DNA from: Saccharomonospora xinjiangensis XJ-54 | GTDB taxonomy: Bacteria > Actinomycetota > Actinomycetes > Mycobacteriales > Pseudonocardiaceae | Reading direction: 5' to 3' | Length of the DNA: 64,000 nucleotides | Assembly: GCF_000258175.1 (NCBI RefSeq) | Contig: NZ_JH636049.1 | Coordinates: 2,767,482-2,831,481 of the forward strand | Part shown: piece by piece, positions 44,682-53,901 of the stretch | Position numbering within the stretch: the stretch's first letter is position 1 | Layout of the letters: the number at the start of each line of letters is the position of its first letter | Translations under genes and position numbers: made by a program | The notes under the pieces: generated by a model | The model's database searches: none | Told to the model about the DNA's origin: nothing | The model's input: only the letters and a program-made list of their open reading frames with translations

Positions 44682-45889
44682 CCGGTTGGGGCAAGCCCCA
44701 TGCGCCACGCCAGTCCTCGGACTTCCCGGCCGCTGGCATCGCGCCGTGACGACCACAGCAAGTCCGCGACGGCTTCACGGGCGAACACGTTGGTGTGGAC
44801 CTGCTGCGGTGCGAGCTGTTCGGCCCTCAGTAGCGCTGACAGCCCCTCGTCACGCTTGGCGCGCTCGGTCAGCAGCCCTCGCCCGTAGTCCAGCCAGAAA
44901 GACGCCTGACGGCCACGAGAGATCGTTTCCGGCCGCACACCCTCGGCGACCTCGGCGACCTGAGCACCGTGCCCAAGCTCGACGCCCACCGTGACGCGGA
45001 AGATGCCAACGTTCGTCCGTCCGAATTGCATCACCCCCGCAGGCCACGGGCTCACGTCCGGCTCTACGAGTTCAGCGAGCGCGCTGGCTTCCGTAAGGTG
45101 TGTCTCAGCGAGGTCGGCATCCCCCTGTGACGCTGCGGCCATCGCCGCGGTCAGGTTGGCCATGCCTCGTGTTTCGGGTCGGTCAGCCGGTGCTGTATCG
45201 GCAGCGGCAACCGCGAGTTCGTACTGGCGTGCCCGGTTCGCGCCGGAGAGGAACTGAGCACGTCCCCACGCTGCGACGGCCTGCCATACCGGATCGCCGA
45301 GCCGGTCGGCGACCTGTTGCATGCGGTCGGAGGCGAGGGACGGCATGCCGGGGATACGCAGGCGCATGGCGATGCTGCCCGCGACGTGGTAGGCGGTCAG
45401 CAAGGGCGCGAGCGCTCGACGCTCGTGCGCTGGTTCCGCTGCGGCTGCCAGCAGGTCGCGAATCAACCTCGACAGCGTGCCGATCTGCGTCGGGTATTCG
45501 CCTGCCACCTTCGGTCCCGGGCTGTTCCGTGCCTCGTGGAAGCGCCGTAGGTCGGCCAGCACCTCGGCGAGCGGTCGGGTTGGCGCATCAGGCACTTCGC
45601 CCACCCACCAACCGCCGAGCAGGTCGGCGAGTTCAGCCATGGCGGTGAACGTCTCCGTCGCGGGCTCGACCGGAGGGCCGTAGGCATTGGCCAGGAACTC
45701 GACCGGGGAGACCCGCAGCGTGCGCGCCAGCGCTTCGAGTAGCTGCCGGTTCTTCACGGGCTTCTCGCCGCGTTCGATCTGGGCGAGGTAGCCGTGAGTG
45801 ATGCCGGTCAGTTCGGCGGTCGCTCGCAGGCTCAGCCCCCGCCAAACCCGTACCTCTCGGATACGACGGCCAACGTCGTTGTCGCTCAT
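44678..45889 (-). CDS. XRE-family regulator with TPR-like C-terminal region
   Basis: 403 residues. N-terminal helix-turn-helix (RRIREVRVWRGLSLRATAEL, TGITHGYLAQIERGEKPVK) to about residue 65. The remaining ~330 residues are alpha-helical and TPR-like (LAAAAEPAHERRALAPLLTA; AETHLTEASALAEL). This architecture is common in duplicated actinomycete regulatory loci with adjacent small proteins; ligands may be peptides. Translation is probably coupled to the genes either side (ATGA before, GTGA after). It is the only clearly intact larger gene in this island. Confidence 0.88.
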   Translation of the reverse strand: MSDNDVGRRIREVRVWRGLSLRATAELTGITHGYLAQIERGEKPVKNRQLLEALARTLRVSPVEFLANAYGPPVEPATETFTAMAELADLLGGWWVGEVPDAPTRPLAEVLADLRRFHEARNSPGPKVAGEYPTQIGTLSRLIRDLLAAAAEPAHERRALAPLLTAYHVAGSIAMRLRIPGMPSLASDRMQQVADRLGDPVWQAVAAWGRAQFLSGANRARQYELAVAAADTAPADRPETRGMANLTAAMAAASQGDADLAETHLTEASALAELVEPDVSPWPAGVMQFGRTNVGIFRVTVGVELGHGAQVAEVAEGVRPETISRGRQASFWLDYGRGLLTERAKRDEGLSALLRAEQLAPQQVHTNVFAREAVADLLWSSRRDASGREVRGLAWRMGLAPTG

Positions 45890-46229
45890 GACCAACCTCC
45901 GCGTCGCGTGATCGGGAACCCTTTCGCGACGCCCCCGGTGGCCAAACCGGGGGCTGAACCACGCGAACAGGTTTCAACGCACACCGTAGCCACGACAACG
46001 GCACAGCGGCAGCTACAGCCGTGGATACGGCGAGGCCCCGGACACCAACACGGTGCCGGGGCCGCTGATGAGCGTGGTCGCTACTCTGTTCCGCCCACAA
46101 CGCCGCGAGAGAACCTTCTGCGATCGCAGGAAGTTTCCCGTCCACCGGCTGTGCCTGCTCGTCGGTGACCACTTCGGCGTCGAGCACCTTCGGCTCGGTC
46201 TCGTGCGGTTGGAACCTCTCCACCGTCAC
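45886..46229 (-). pseudogene. Small membrane protein upstream of XRE, apparent frameshift near its end
   Basis: GTG 46229: VTVERFQPHETEPKVLDAEV, then GSLAALWAEQSSDHAH and a hydrophobic helix (LAVSTAVAAAVPLSWL, about residues 67-82) with PVRVVQPPVWPP. The frame then runs on, antisense-like, into the XRE region with no proper stop. One added base in the G run at the WPPG codons gives GVAKGFPITRRGGWS and a TGA overlapping the XRE ATG (ATGA). That restores 114 residues. Two hairpins lie within it (45931-45954 and 46034-46063). The call depends on coupling logic and could be wrong. Confidence 0.5.
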
Positions 46230-46596
46230 CGGGACTCACCCCCGCGCGACAGCGCCAGCAGCCCCGAGCGTTGACGCCGAACGCGTCGAGCAGGGCGATT
46301 GCGGCAGCACGAGCGTCGGCGATGCCCTCGTTCACCAACCGGCCAGGCAGGCCAGCGGCTTCGAGTTCACGGCCGACAGCGTTGACAACCACCCAAACGC
46401 TGACCGTGCTGCCGACGCCCTCGGCCACGTCGATGCTCGCGGAGTACCGCTCACGCGACGCACTAGCCACGGCCGGACGTAGCGGAATCCCACCCTCGCC
46501 GATCGCGAGCAGCAACTCGCGATCCGCAGCCTTGCGAAGCTGACGAGCAAGGTGCAGGAACGTGCGCGCACGCTCCACGTGGTTACGCTCTGACAT
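46226..46596 (-). pseudogene. First gene of the island operon, apparent single-base frameshift near its 3' end
   Basis: ATG 46596 with GAGAGG 7 bases upstream: MSERNHVERARTFLHLARQL, then ELLLAIGEGGIPLRPAVASA, IDVAEGVGSTVSVWVVVNAV and ALLDAFGVNARG. The open frame then reads a Cys/Arg-rich tail and continues to 46081. Adding one base to the G run at 46262-46265 gives LLALSRGGESR and a TGA at 46228-46226 that overlaps the next GTG at 46229 (GTGA). The restored length is 123 residues. No known domain; helical and conserved-looking in its body. Confidence 0.6.
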
Positions 46597-46795
46597 GGGT
46601 CGGAACCTCTCTTCCGATCAAGGCCCTCGGACTGGCGTTGCCGCGCCACCGGGGGCCGACTTGTTGCAGGCTCGGGCCACACTGGGGCCACAAGCGGGTA
46701 AAACTTCGAGTGATTCGTTGAGATTCGTTGCGAGTGCTTATTCGCAGGTCAGCAGCCATGCTGGCGCGTTCGCGCACGTCACCGAACCGCAGTAA

Positions 46796-48232
46796 TCAGA
46801 ACTGGTAATACAGGAACGGGCTGAACGTGCCCGTCGCCACGAGGATGGCGGCGTAGACCACGCCCACCGTCATCACCGCCACCCGCAGTGTCGCGGCGGG
46901 CTTCGTGCGCGCCGACTCCAGCAGTGGCCCCGTCACCGGGTGGGCAGGCAGGAAGAACACGGCGAGGGCGACGAGCAGGAGCACGAGGCGCTGGTTGGTG
47001 AGCGCCACCTCGACGACCTCGCTCAGACCCGTGAAGTCCGGCACGAGCATGTCGCCGATCATCGTGAAGGCGTAGCCGAGGTCCGGCGCACGGAAGAAGA
47101 CCCACCCGAAGATCACCAGCGCGAGCGTGAGCGCGCGCCGTCCCACCCGGGCCGCGGAGGTGCTCGGCGTGGCGTCCCTGCCGGTCGCGCGTTCCACCAC
47201 CAGCAGCACGCCGTGGTAGACGCCCCACACCACGTACGTCCATGCCGCGCCGTGCCAGAAGCCCGTCAGCAGGAACACGATCCACAGGTTGCGGTACGTC
47301 TTCGCCGCCCCGCCCCGGTTGCCGCCGAGCGGGATGTAGACGTAGTCGCGGAACCAGCGGGAAAGGGACATGTGCCAGCGGCGCCAGAATTCCGTGACCG
47401 TCACCGAGGAGTACGGGCGCGCGAAGTTCTCCGGAAGCCGGAATCCCAACATCCGGCCGAGCCCGATCGCCATGTCCGAATACCCGGAGAAGTCGAAGTA
47501 CAGCTGCAACGTGTAGCCGATCGCGCCGAGCCACGCGATCGCGAACGTCATGTCCTCAGGCGGCGTCGAGAAGCACGCATCGACCATCGGCGCCAGCGAG
47601 TCGGCGATCACGGCCTTCTTGCACAGGCCGAGCGCGAACCGGGGGAAGCCTGCCGCGATGTCGTCCAGCCGGTGCGAACGCTGTTGCGGGAGCTGATCGG
47701 CGATCTCGTGGTATCGGACGATGGGGCCCGCCGCGAGCTGCGGGAACATCGAGATGTAGGTGCCGAACGACACCGGGTTGCGCAGAGCGGGCCGCTCGCC
47801 CCGGTAGATGTCCACCACGTAGGAGATGTGGTGGAAGGTGAAGAAGGAGATGCCGATCGGCAGTGCCAGCTCCGCGACGGGGAAGTCGCCGCCGAACAGC
47901 TGCGCGAACCAGGCGATCTGCTCGGTCGCGAAACCCGCGTACTTCCAGACCAGCAGGATCGAGAGGTCGAAGCCGATCACGCCGAGGAGCAGGTAACGCC
48001 GTCGCTGCTGGATGCGCGCGTTCCACGGGTCCGGTTCGAGTGCGGGGCCAGCGGCGAAGTTGACCACCATGCAGGCCAGCAGCAGGAGTGTGAAGGCGCC
48101 GGCACCCGTGGCGTAGAAGATCAGGCTGCCGACCGCGACGATGCCGTTGCGCCAGCTCCGGGGCAGCACGAGCACCGCGACGAGGACCGCGGGCATGAAA
48201 TACCACAGGAACAGTGGCGAGACGAACGACAT
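46796..48232 (-). CDS. MBOAT-family membrane O-acyltransferase
   Basis: 478 residues, about 11 hydrophobic helices. MBOAT/AlgI-type motifs: FFTFHHISYVVDIYRGE, FPQLAAGPIVRY, TEFWRRWHMSLSRWFRDYVY, and the catalytic His in GFWHGAAWTYVVWG. These enzymes acylate extracellular polysaccharides or lipoteichoic-type polymers, normally with an SGNH/AlgJ-type partner. No partner is adjacent: the accessory island lies downstream and DJ-1 upstream. Acyl acceptor unknown. Confidence 0.92.
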   Translation of the reverse strand: MSFVSPLFLWYFMPAVLVAVLVLPRSWRNGIVAVGSLIFYATGAGAFTLLLLACMVVNFAAGPALEPDPWNARIQQRRRYLLLGVIGFDLSILLVWKYAGFATEQIAWFAQLFGGDFPVAELALPIGISFFTFHHISYVVDIYRGERPALRNPVSFGTYISMFPQLAAGPIVRYHEIADQLPQQRSHRLDDIAAGFPRFALGLCKKAVIADSLAPMVDACFSTPPEDMTFAIAWLGAIGYTLQLYFDFSGYSDMAIGLGRMLGFRLPENFARPYSSVTVTEFWRRWHMSLSRWFRDYVYIPLGGNRGGAAKTYRNLWIVFLLTGFWHGAAWTYVVWGVYHGVLLVVERATGRDATPSTSAARVGRRALTLALVIFGWVFFRAPDLGYAFTMIGDMLVPDFTGLSEVVEVALTNQRLVLLLVALAVFFLPAHPVTGPLLESARTKPAATLRVAVMTVGVVYAAILVATGTFSPFLYYQF

Positions 48233-48328
48233 CCAGCGGCCCCCCGGTCACGTTTGCGCATCGTGACCTTAACGGAGGCGCTACCCCCGACAGGGCGACA
48301 CGGCAGCCAAGTGGTCCGGGACACCGTA

Positions 48329-48391
48329 CGAGAAGTGCAAACCCGCGTGCGAGAAGTGCAAACCCGCGTGCGAGAAGTGCGGACACGCCGG
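48329..48391. repeat. 21-bp tandem repeat (2 perfect copies plus a divergent third)
   Basis: Unit of 21 bases at 48329-48349 is repeated exactly at 48350-48370. The third copy (48371-48391) shares CGAGAAGTGC, then diverges to become the left arm of a hairpin. Lies between MBOAT and DJ-1 genes. Confidence 0.85.
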
Positions 48392-48420
48392 TGTTGAGGT
48401 GCTACCTCGGCGTGTCCGCA
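48378..48420. terminator. Nested hairpin 3' of the DJ-1 gene
   Basis: Outer 12-bp stem TGCGGACACGCC (48378-48389) with GGCGTGTCCGCA (48409-48420). The loop contains a second stem GAGGT-GCT-ACCTC (48396-48408). Likely ends minus-strand transcription of the rlmB-DJ-1 unit before MBOAT. Confidence 0.6.
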
Positions 48421-48516
48421 GGTTATGCACGCATGTTTGCAGTTGCTGTACGCACTCGGTTGCCGTGCGGATTCGTTGCCGGACCCGGCTTGCGTTGCCG
48501 TGCGGCTTCTGAGGTC

Positions 48517-49104
48517 CTACACCGGGGGAGCGGGGTCGTACTCGATGTGCTCGCGCACCTCGCGAGCCCGCTCCCGGCTCATCAACCGGGCGAGCAGGTG
48601 CAGTGCCATGTCGATGCCCGAGGACACCCCCGCCGACGTGATGAGGTCACCGTCATCGACGAACCGCTCGTCCCTGCGCACGTCGATCGTGGGGTCGAGT
48701 TCGGCCAGCAGATCCAGCGACTTCCAGTGGGTCGTCGCCGGTCGCCCTCGCAGCAGCCCTGCGGCGGCGTAGACGAGCGAGCCCGTGCACACGCTCGTCA
48801 GCAACGGCACGGTCTCGCGCTGCCTGCGCACCCACGCGAGTTGGTCCTCGTCGCGCAGGTGGGGCCGGGTGCCGCGCCCGCCCGGATACAGCAGCACGTC
48901 GAGCGGTGGTACGTCGTCGTACGAGTGGTCCGGCACGAGGTGCAGCCCCTTCGCGCAACGCACCTGCTCGCCGTCGCGGGAGAACGTCACCACGCGGTAG
49001 CCGTCGTCCGGGTAGGTCCTCGCCCAGTGCGACAGCACTTCCCACGGTCCCACCGCGTCGAGTTCCTCGACGTCGTGGAACAGCAGAACCCCGATCGTCT
49101 TCAC
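48517..49104 (-). CDS. DJ-1/PfpI-family protein
   Basis: 195 residues from GTG 49104 (AAGGG upstream). DJ-1 fold with the nucleophile-elbow Cys in LLTSVCTGSLVYAAAG and an upstream Glu/Asp in VLLFHDVEELDAVGPWE, the pattern of isonitrile-hydratase or regulatory DJ-1 proteins; it lacks the AraC domain seen in some. Follows rlmB by 5 bases, so likely in the cysS-rlmB operon. Function not assignable. Confidence 0.88.
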   Translation of the reverse strand: MKTIGVLLFHDVEELDAVGPWEVLSHWARTYPDDGYRVVTFSRDGEQVRCAKGLHLVPDHSYDDVPPLDVLLYPGGRGTRPHLRDEDQLAWVRRQRETVPLLTSVCTGSLVYAAAGLLRGRPATTHWKSLDLLAELDPTIDVRRDERFVDDGDLITSAGVSSGIDMALHLLARLMSRERAREVREHIEYDPAPPV

Positions 49105-49109
49105 GGCAG

Positions 49110-50078
49110 CTACACCCTTCCCGCGATGCGGCGGCGGCGCGCGACCTCGGCCAGCAGCACAGCGCCGGCGACGGACGCGTTCAGCGACTCGACACCGGCA
49201 GCCATGGGGATGGAGACCGTGTAGTCGCACGTCTCCCGCACCAGGCGGGAAAGGCCGCGGCCCTCGGAGCCGATCACGACCACCAGCGGATCGACGTCGA
49301 TGTCGAGGGAGTCGATGTCCACGGCGCCGTCCGCGTCGAGGCCCGCGATCATCAGCCCTTCCGATGCCCACTCGCGCAACTGCCGTGTGAGGTTGGTGGC
49401 CATACCCACCGGGAGCCTTGCGGCCGCTCCCGCGCTCGTGCGCCACGCCACGGCGGTCATCCCGGCACTGCGCCTGCTCGGCAAGAGCACGCCGTGAGCG
49501 CCGAACGCGGCGGCCGAGCGGATGACGGCGCCGAGGTTGCGTGGGTCGGTGACACCGTCCAGCGCGACGAGAAGCGGCGGATCGCCGGACTCCCGCGCGG
49601 CCCGCAGCAGCTCGTCGGGGCTCGCGTAGGAGAACGGCGGCACCTGGAGTCCGAGCCCCTGGTGCAGCGCCTTGTTCGTCTTGCGGTCGAGTTCCTCGCG
49701 GGGCACTTCGAGAATCGAGATTCCCTTGTCGGCGGCCATGCGGACGGCCTCGGTGACGCGGTCGTCGGCGTCGATGTTCAGCGCCACGTACAACGCCGTC
49801 GCGGGCACTCCCGCGCGCAACGCCTCCACGACGGGATTGCGACCCGCGATGATCTCCGGCCCCTCGGCTGCCTTCTTGGCTGCCTTGCGTTTCTGGTCAG
49901 CCCTCGCCGCCGCGGCTGCGGCCTTGCGCTGCGCCGGATGCCCCGGACGCATCTCGGCCCTCGGGGTTGGGCCCTTGCCTTCGAGGCCCCTGCGGCGTAC
50001 GCCGCCGGAACCGACGACGGAGCCCTTCTTCGTGCCTTGCTTGCGCACCGCTCCGCGGCGACGCGAATTGCCAGCCAT
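49110..50078 (-). CDS. rlmB: 23S rRNA 2'-O-ribose methyltransferase (RlmB/SpoU type)
   Basis: 322 residues. N-terminal Lys/Arg/Ala-rich extension (about 1-75) typical of actinobacterial members, a substrate-binding domain ([15 protein letters not shown]), then the SpoU-type trefoil-knot domain with [29 protein letters not shown] and [15 protein letters not shown]. Methylates a guanosine of 23S rRNA (Gm2251 in E. coli) using SAM. Starts 3 bases after the cysS stop, as in M. tuberculosis Rv3579c. Confidence 0.94.
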   Translation of the reverse strand: MAGNSRRRGAVRKQGTKKGSVVGSGGVRRRGLEGKGPTPRAEMRPGHPAQRKAAAAAARADQKRKAAKKAAEGPEIIAGRNPVVEALRAGVPATALYVALNIDADDRVTEAVRMAADKGISILEVPREELDRKTNKALHQGLGLQVPPFSYASPDELLRAARESGDPPLLVALDGVTDPRNLGAVIRSAAAFGAHGVLLPSRRSAGMTAVAWRTSAGAAARLPVGMATNLTRQLREWASEGLMIAGLDADGAVDIDSLDIDVDPLVVVIGSEGRGLSRLVRETCDYTVSIPMAAGVESLNASVAGAVLLAEVARRRRIAGRV

Positions 50079-50081
50079 ACG

Positions 50082-51461
50082 TCAGTCTCTCACTGTCCAC
50101 AAGGGACCATTGGGGGTGTCTTCAACGGCGATGCCTGCCTCCGCGAGCCGGTCGCGGACGGCGTCGGCCGTCGCGAAGTCGCGGGCGGCGCGGGCCTCCT
50201 GCCGCATCGTGAGCATGGCATCGACCAGCTTCGCCAGCGCCTCTGCCTCGGCGCCGGTGTGCTCGGCCCACTGCTCGGACAGCGGATCGATGCCGAGGAC
50301 GTTCACCATCGCACGCACGGCTTCGGCCGCTTCGAGCGCCTTGGTGCCGTCGGAGACGTCGAGCGCCGCGTTGCCGTCGCGCACCGTGTTGTGCAGCACG
50401 GCGAACGCCTGCGGCGTTCCGAGGTCGTCGTCGAGAGCGGCGGCGAACTCGGAAGGAACCCGGCCGTTGCGCACCTCACCCTCGGTCGCGCGAACCCGCC
50501 GCAGGAACTGTTCGATGCGCCGGTAACCCTGCGCCGATTCCGAGAGTGCCGCGTCCGAGTACTCGATGGTGGAGCGGTAGTGCGGCTGGATCAGGTACGC
50601 GCGCAGCTCCACGGCGCGGTACCGGCGCAGCATTTCGGGGATGGCCACCACGTTGCCGAGCGATTTCGACATCTTCTCGCCCGACATCGTCACCCAGGCG
50701 TTGTGCAGCCAGTACCTCGCGAAGCCGTCGCCTGCCGCGAGCGACTGTGCGCGCTCGTTCTCGTGGTGGGGGAAGACGAGATCCACACCTCCGCCGTGGA
50801 TGTCGAACTCCGGCCCGAGGTAGGTGGTGGCCATGGCCGAGCACTCCAGGTGCCAGCCCGGCCTGCCGGGCCCCCACGGTGTCGGCCAGGACGGCTCACC
50901 CGGCTTGCTGCCTTTCCACAACGTGAAGTCGCGGTGGTCTCGCTTGCCTTCGGCCTGGGTCTCGCCCTGCTGAACGTCGTCGAGCCGCTGGCCGGACAAC
51001 GCGCCATAGCTGTCGAACGACGCGACGGAGAAGTAGACGTCACCCTCGGCGGCGTAGGCGTGTCCCGAATCGACGAGCCGCTGGATCAGCTCGATCATCT
51101 GCGTGATGTGGCCGGTGGCGCGCGGGGTCACGGAAGGAGGGAGGCAGCCGAGCGCGGCGTAGGCGTCCTCGAACGCGCGTTCGTGGGTCGCGGCCCACTC
51201 CCACCAAGGGCGTCCCGCGTCGGCCGCCTTGGCGAGGATCTTGTCATCGATGTCAGTGACGTTGCGCACCATGAGCACGTCGAGTCCGGAGTGGACGAGC
51301 CAGCGGCGCAGCACGTCGTAGTTCAGCGCACCCCGTACGTGCCCGATGTGGGGAACACCCTGCACGGTGGCCCCACAGACGTACATGGACGCCGTTCCCG
51401 CCTGCGCGGGCCGGAACTCACGCACCTGCCTGGTCGCGGTGTCGAACAGTCGAAGGGCCAC
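50082..51461 (-). CDS. cysS: Cysteinyl-tRNA synthetase (CysS)
   Basis: 459 residues. Class I aminoacyl-tRNA synthetase: HIGH in [15 protein letters not shown], zinc-site Cys in YVCGATVQG, the KMSKS motif in [11 protein letters not shown], and an anticodon-binding C-terminus. Its C-terminal domain distinguishes it from the related mycothiol ligase MshC. GTG start at 51461; TACCAT lies 7 bases upstream, so a leaderless message is possible. First gene of cysS-rlmB-DJ-1. Confidence 0.96.
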   Translation of the reverse strand: MALRLFDTATRQVREFRPAQAGTASMYVCGATVQGVPHIGHVRGALNYDVLRRWLVHSGLDVLMVRNVTDIDDKILAKAADAGRPWWEWAATHERAFEDAYAALGCLPPSVTPRATGHITQMIELIQRLVDSGHAYAAEGDVYFSVASFDSYGALSGQRLDDVQQGETQAEGKRDHRDFTLWKGSKPGEPSWPTPWGPGRPGWHLECSAMATTYLGPEFDIHGGGVDLVFPHHENERAQSLAAGDGFARYWLHNAWVTMSGEKMSKSLGNVVAIPEMLRRYRAVELRAYLIQPHYRSTIEYSDAALSESAQGYRRIEQFLRRVRATEGEVRNGRVPSEFAAALDDDLGTPQAFAVLHNTVRDGNAALDVSDGTKALEAAEAVRAMVNVLGIDPLSEQWAEHTGAEAEALAKLVDAMLTMRQEARAARDFATADAVRDRLAEAGIAVEDTPNGPLWTVRD

Positions 51462-51478
51462 GTCGCAAATGGTACTTC

Positions 51479-52168
51479 TCAGAGCACCGAGTGTTCCCGC
51501 AGGGCGGTGAGCAGCCCGTCGGTGCGTTCGGCTGTCGGCGCGGGGTCCACCAGCGCGAACGCGCAGCCGAGCTGCCTCGCTCCGCCGTCGGCCTGCTCGC
51601 TGTCACCAACCATGAGCGTCTGTTCGGCCGACGCGCCGAGCCGATCGAGCGCGATGCGGAAGACCTCGGGATCCGGCTTGATCGCGCCCACCTCGTACGA
51701 GAGGACGAACTCATCGACGTAGGCGTCGAGGCCGTGTTTCTCGAAGGCGGGACGGATGTCGAACGCGATGTTGCTGAGTACGCCGACGGCGATGCCCGCG
51801 GACGACACGTCGCGCAGCACCGCGCCCGCGTCGGGATAGGGCGTCCACGCCGAAGGATCGACGAGCCTGCTGTAGAGCGCCTTGGCCTGCTCGACACGGG
51901 GGATGCCCGAGCGCCGCAGCATTTCCAGATACACCTTGCGATGCAGACCGGGGTCGAGATCACGGTGATGCCAGGCGTGCAGGTGCTCGTCGTCGAGATC
52001 GACGGCGAGCGTCACCGGGGCGGTCATGCGCCGCATCAGCTCCGCCTGCGCCTCGACGTCGAGCGGGTCACCTTGGTGATCGGTGACGCCGTCGAGCCAG
52101 CTCGCGTCGTGTTCGAGCCGGAACAGTGTGCCCGAGAAGTCGAACAACACCGAGGTGATGGTGGGCAT
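51479..52168 (-). CDS. HAD-superfamily hydrolase
   Basis: 229 residues. HAD motifs: DFSGTLFRL (Asp nucleophile; the second Asp of the usual DxD is replaced by Ser), VLSNIA, a Lys in IKPDPEVF, and [13 protein letters not shown] missing second Asp may weaken phosphatase activity, as in haloalkanoic dehalogenase-like relatives. Follows ispF by 5 bases and precedes cysS. Substrate unknown; an in-frame extension to 52597 is antisense to ispF and rejected. Confidence 0.85.
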   Translation of the reverse strand: MPTITSVLFDFSGTLFRLEHDASWLDGVTDHQGDPLDVEAQAELMRRMTAPVTLAVDLDDEHLHAWHHRDLDPGLHRKVYLEMLRRSGIPRVEQAKALYSRLVDPSAWTPYPDAGAVLRDVSSAGIAVGVLSNIAFDIRPAFEKHGLDAYVDEFVLSYEVGAIKPDPEVFRIALDRLGASAEQTLMVGDSEQADGGARQLGCAFALVDPAPTAERTDGLLTALREHSVL

Positions 52169-52173
52169 GCTCG

Positions 52174-52647
52174 TCACTTTTCGGACGAGGGCAGCAACAG
52201 AGCCGTGGCGATGGCGGCGAGTCCTTCGCCTCGGCCGGTGAGGCCGAGCCCGTCGGTGGTCGTGGCCGACACGGAGACGGGGCCGCCGATCGCGTCGCCG
52301 AGCACCCGTTGTGCTTCCTGGCGGCGTCCGCCGATCCTCGGCCGGTTGCCGACGACCTGCACGACGGCGTTGCCGACCTGGTAGCCGGCCTCGGTGATCC
52401 TGGCACGGACCTCGGTGAGCAGTTCGACACCGTGGGCTCCCGCCCAGCGTTCGTCGCCCGTGCCGAACACGGCACCGAGATCGCCGAGTCCCGCCGCGGA
52501 AAGCAGGGCATCGCACAGTGCGTGCGAAGCCACGTCGCCGTCCGAGTGCCCCGCGCAACCGTGGGCGTCCGGCCATCGCAGCCCGAGCAGCCAGCACTCG
52601 CGGCCCGTCTCGATGGGGTGGACGTCAACGCCCTGGCCGATTCTCAT
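52174..52647 (-). CDS. ispF: 2-C-methyl-D-erythritol 2,4-cyclodiphosphate synthase (IspF)
   Basis: Cyclises CDP-methylerythritol 2-phosphate in the non-mevalonate isoprenoid pathway. 157 residues. Metal ligands Asp8 and His10 (GVDVHP) and the His in [10 protein letters not shown] are present, with the C-terminal [15 protein letters not shown] active-site region. Overlaps the ispD-like gene by 4 bases. All fold and catalytic residues look normal, in contrast with its upstream partner. Confidence 0.96.
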   Translation of the reverse strand: MRIGQGVDVHPIETGRECWLLGLRWPDAHGCAGHSDGDVASHALCDALLSAAGLGDLGAVFGTGDERWAGAHGVELLTEVRARITEAGYQVGNAVVQVVGNRPRIGGRRQEAQRVLGDAIGGPVSVSATTTDGLGLTGRGEGLAAIATALLLPSSEK

Positions 52648-53288
52648 TCCCGTTCCTCCAGCAGAGCTTCCGCCACCGTGCGCTCGAACGGGGTGTGCAC
52701 GCGAAGCCCGTTGGGGTGTCCCGGCACGGCCTGCGCGCGGACGTCCGCGAGATTCAGCGCGTCCGCGAGCTCAACGGTTCGCAGGAACGCGGCCGTGAAC
52801 CCCCGTGGTGACTGCGCGCGGCGCAAGTTCTCGCGCTCGCTCGTTCTCAGTACCTCGCCACGGCTGTCGATGACCTTCACGGTGTCGGTGACCGGCTCGA
52901 CGGGCACCGCGGCAGGCGCTCCGCTCCGGATCGCGTCCACGACCGCGCGAATACTCGCTCCGGGCGTGAACGGCCGCGTTGGTTCGTGCACGAGCACGAT
53001 GTCGTGAGCCGCAGGTGCGGCGGCCAGCAAAGCCTTCCTGGCGGATTCGATGCGGTCACCACCTCCGGGAGCGAGGACGATCCGGCGATCACCGGCTGCC
53101 GCGACGGCGTCCGCGTACTCGGCGCGAGTCGCCTGTGGGCCTGCCACGACGACCCGATCGACACAGCCCGACCCGACGATGCCGAGAACGGTGTGTGTCA
53201 GCAACGTCGCACCACGTACTCGTGCGAGCGCGCCCGAATTGCGGTTGTCCTCGATCCCGAGGGGGACCAGCGCGATGACGGCGGACAG
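52644..53288 (-). CDS. IspD-like cytidylyltransferase lacking usual catalytic motifs
   Basis: About 214 residues from a putative CTG start at 53288, directly after the carD stop; TTG 53204 is the first ordinary start but would cut into the first beta strand. The fold of IspD is seen ([54 protein letters not shown]). The nucleotide-binding AAGxGxR and following PK are replaced by [22 protein letters not shown] is HEPTR, and the TDDA segment is absent. Position carD-ispD-ispF is the mycobacterial one. It may be inactive, differ in substrate, or be replaced by another IspD elsewhere. Confidence 0.72.
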   Translation of the reverse strand: MSAVIALVPLGIEDNRNSGALARVRGATLLTHTVLGIVGSGCVDRVVVAGPQATRAEYADAVAAAGDRRIVLAPGGGDRIESARKALLAAAPAAHDIVLVHEPTRPFTPGASIRAVVDAIRSGAPAAVPVEPVTDTVKVIDSRGEVLRTSERENLRRAQSPRGFTAAFLRTVELADALNLADVRAQAVPGHPNGLRVHTPFERTVAEALLEERE

Positions 53289-53291
53289 CGA

Positions 53292-53783
53292 CTAGACCAC
53301 CGCGGTTTCCAGCACCTCGTCGAGCAGGACCTCGGCCTTGCTCTCGTCGGTACCCTCGGCGAGTGCGAGCTCACTGACCAGTATTTGCCGCGCCTTGGCC
53401 AGCATCCGCTTCTCGCCCGCGGAAAGGCCACGGTCCTTCTCGCGCCGCCACAGATCGCGCACCACTTCGGCCACCTTGTTGACGTCGCCCGAGGCGAGCT
53501 TCTCCAGGTTGGCCTTGTACCGGCGAGACCAGTTGGTCGGCTCGTCGGTGTGCGGTGCCCGCAACACGTCGAAAACCCGGTTCAGCCCGTCCTGGCCCAC
53601 GACGTCACGCACACCGACGACCTCGGCGTTGTCGGCGGGAACGCGAACCGTAAGATCGCCCTGCGCGACCTTGAGGACGAGGTACTGCTTCTCCTCGCCC
53701 TTGATCACACGGGTTTCGATCGCTTCGATGAGTGCGGCACCGTGGTGCGGGTAGACGACGGTCTCTCCGACCTTGAAAACCAT
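53292..53783 (-). CDS. carD: CarD RNA-polymerase-binding regulator
   Basis: 163 residues. N-terminal Tudor-like RNAP-interaction domain ([20 protein letters not shown] to about 60) and a helical DNA-binding domain containing the conserved Trp in [15 protein letters not shown]. CarD stabilises open complexes at rRNA and many other promoters and is essential in mycobacteria. The strong -10 TAAGAT (53816-53811) lies about 27 bases upstream of the ATG. The stop is in the same frame as the IspD-like gene, separated only by TCG. Confidence 0.97.
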   Translation of the reverse strand: MVFKVGETVVYPHHGAALIEAIETRVIKGEEKQYLVLKVAQGDLTVRVPADNAEVVGVRDVVGQDGLNRVFDVLRAPHTDEPTNWSRRYKANLEKLASGDVNKVAEVVRDLWRREKDRGLSAGEKRMLAKARQILVSELALAEGTDESKAEVLLDEVLETAVV

Positions 53784-53810
53784 GTGTCCTCTGCCCCTTT
53801 CGCTGTGTCC

Positions 53811-53816
53811 ATCTTA
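53811..53816 (-). promoter_or_regulatory. Probable -10 box of carD
   Basis: TAAGAT on the minus strand, with a weaker TGGTTC at 53840-53835 (18-base spacer). Upstream of it (53817-54114) the intergenic region holds the palindrome at 53902-53916 and the lipoprotein promoter; no gene is seen in its 331 bases. Confidence 0.5.
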
Positions 53817-53901
53817 GCACGCGGTTTCGACCTTGAACCAGACACCCGAACTCGTTGTCGCAGGTCAATGGCCTGATCTGGGCTGGCGAGGGGGTTGACA
53901 A

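Noticed and set aside
46597..46795. Attachment site or integrase at the right edge of the accessory island
   Set aside because: Short direct repeats (gattcgtt, gggccaca) occur, but no integrase gene or matching repeat was found at the left edge.
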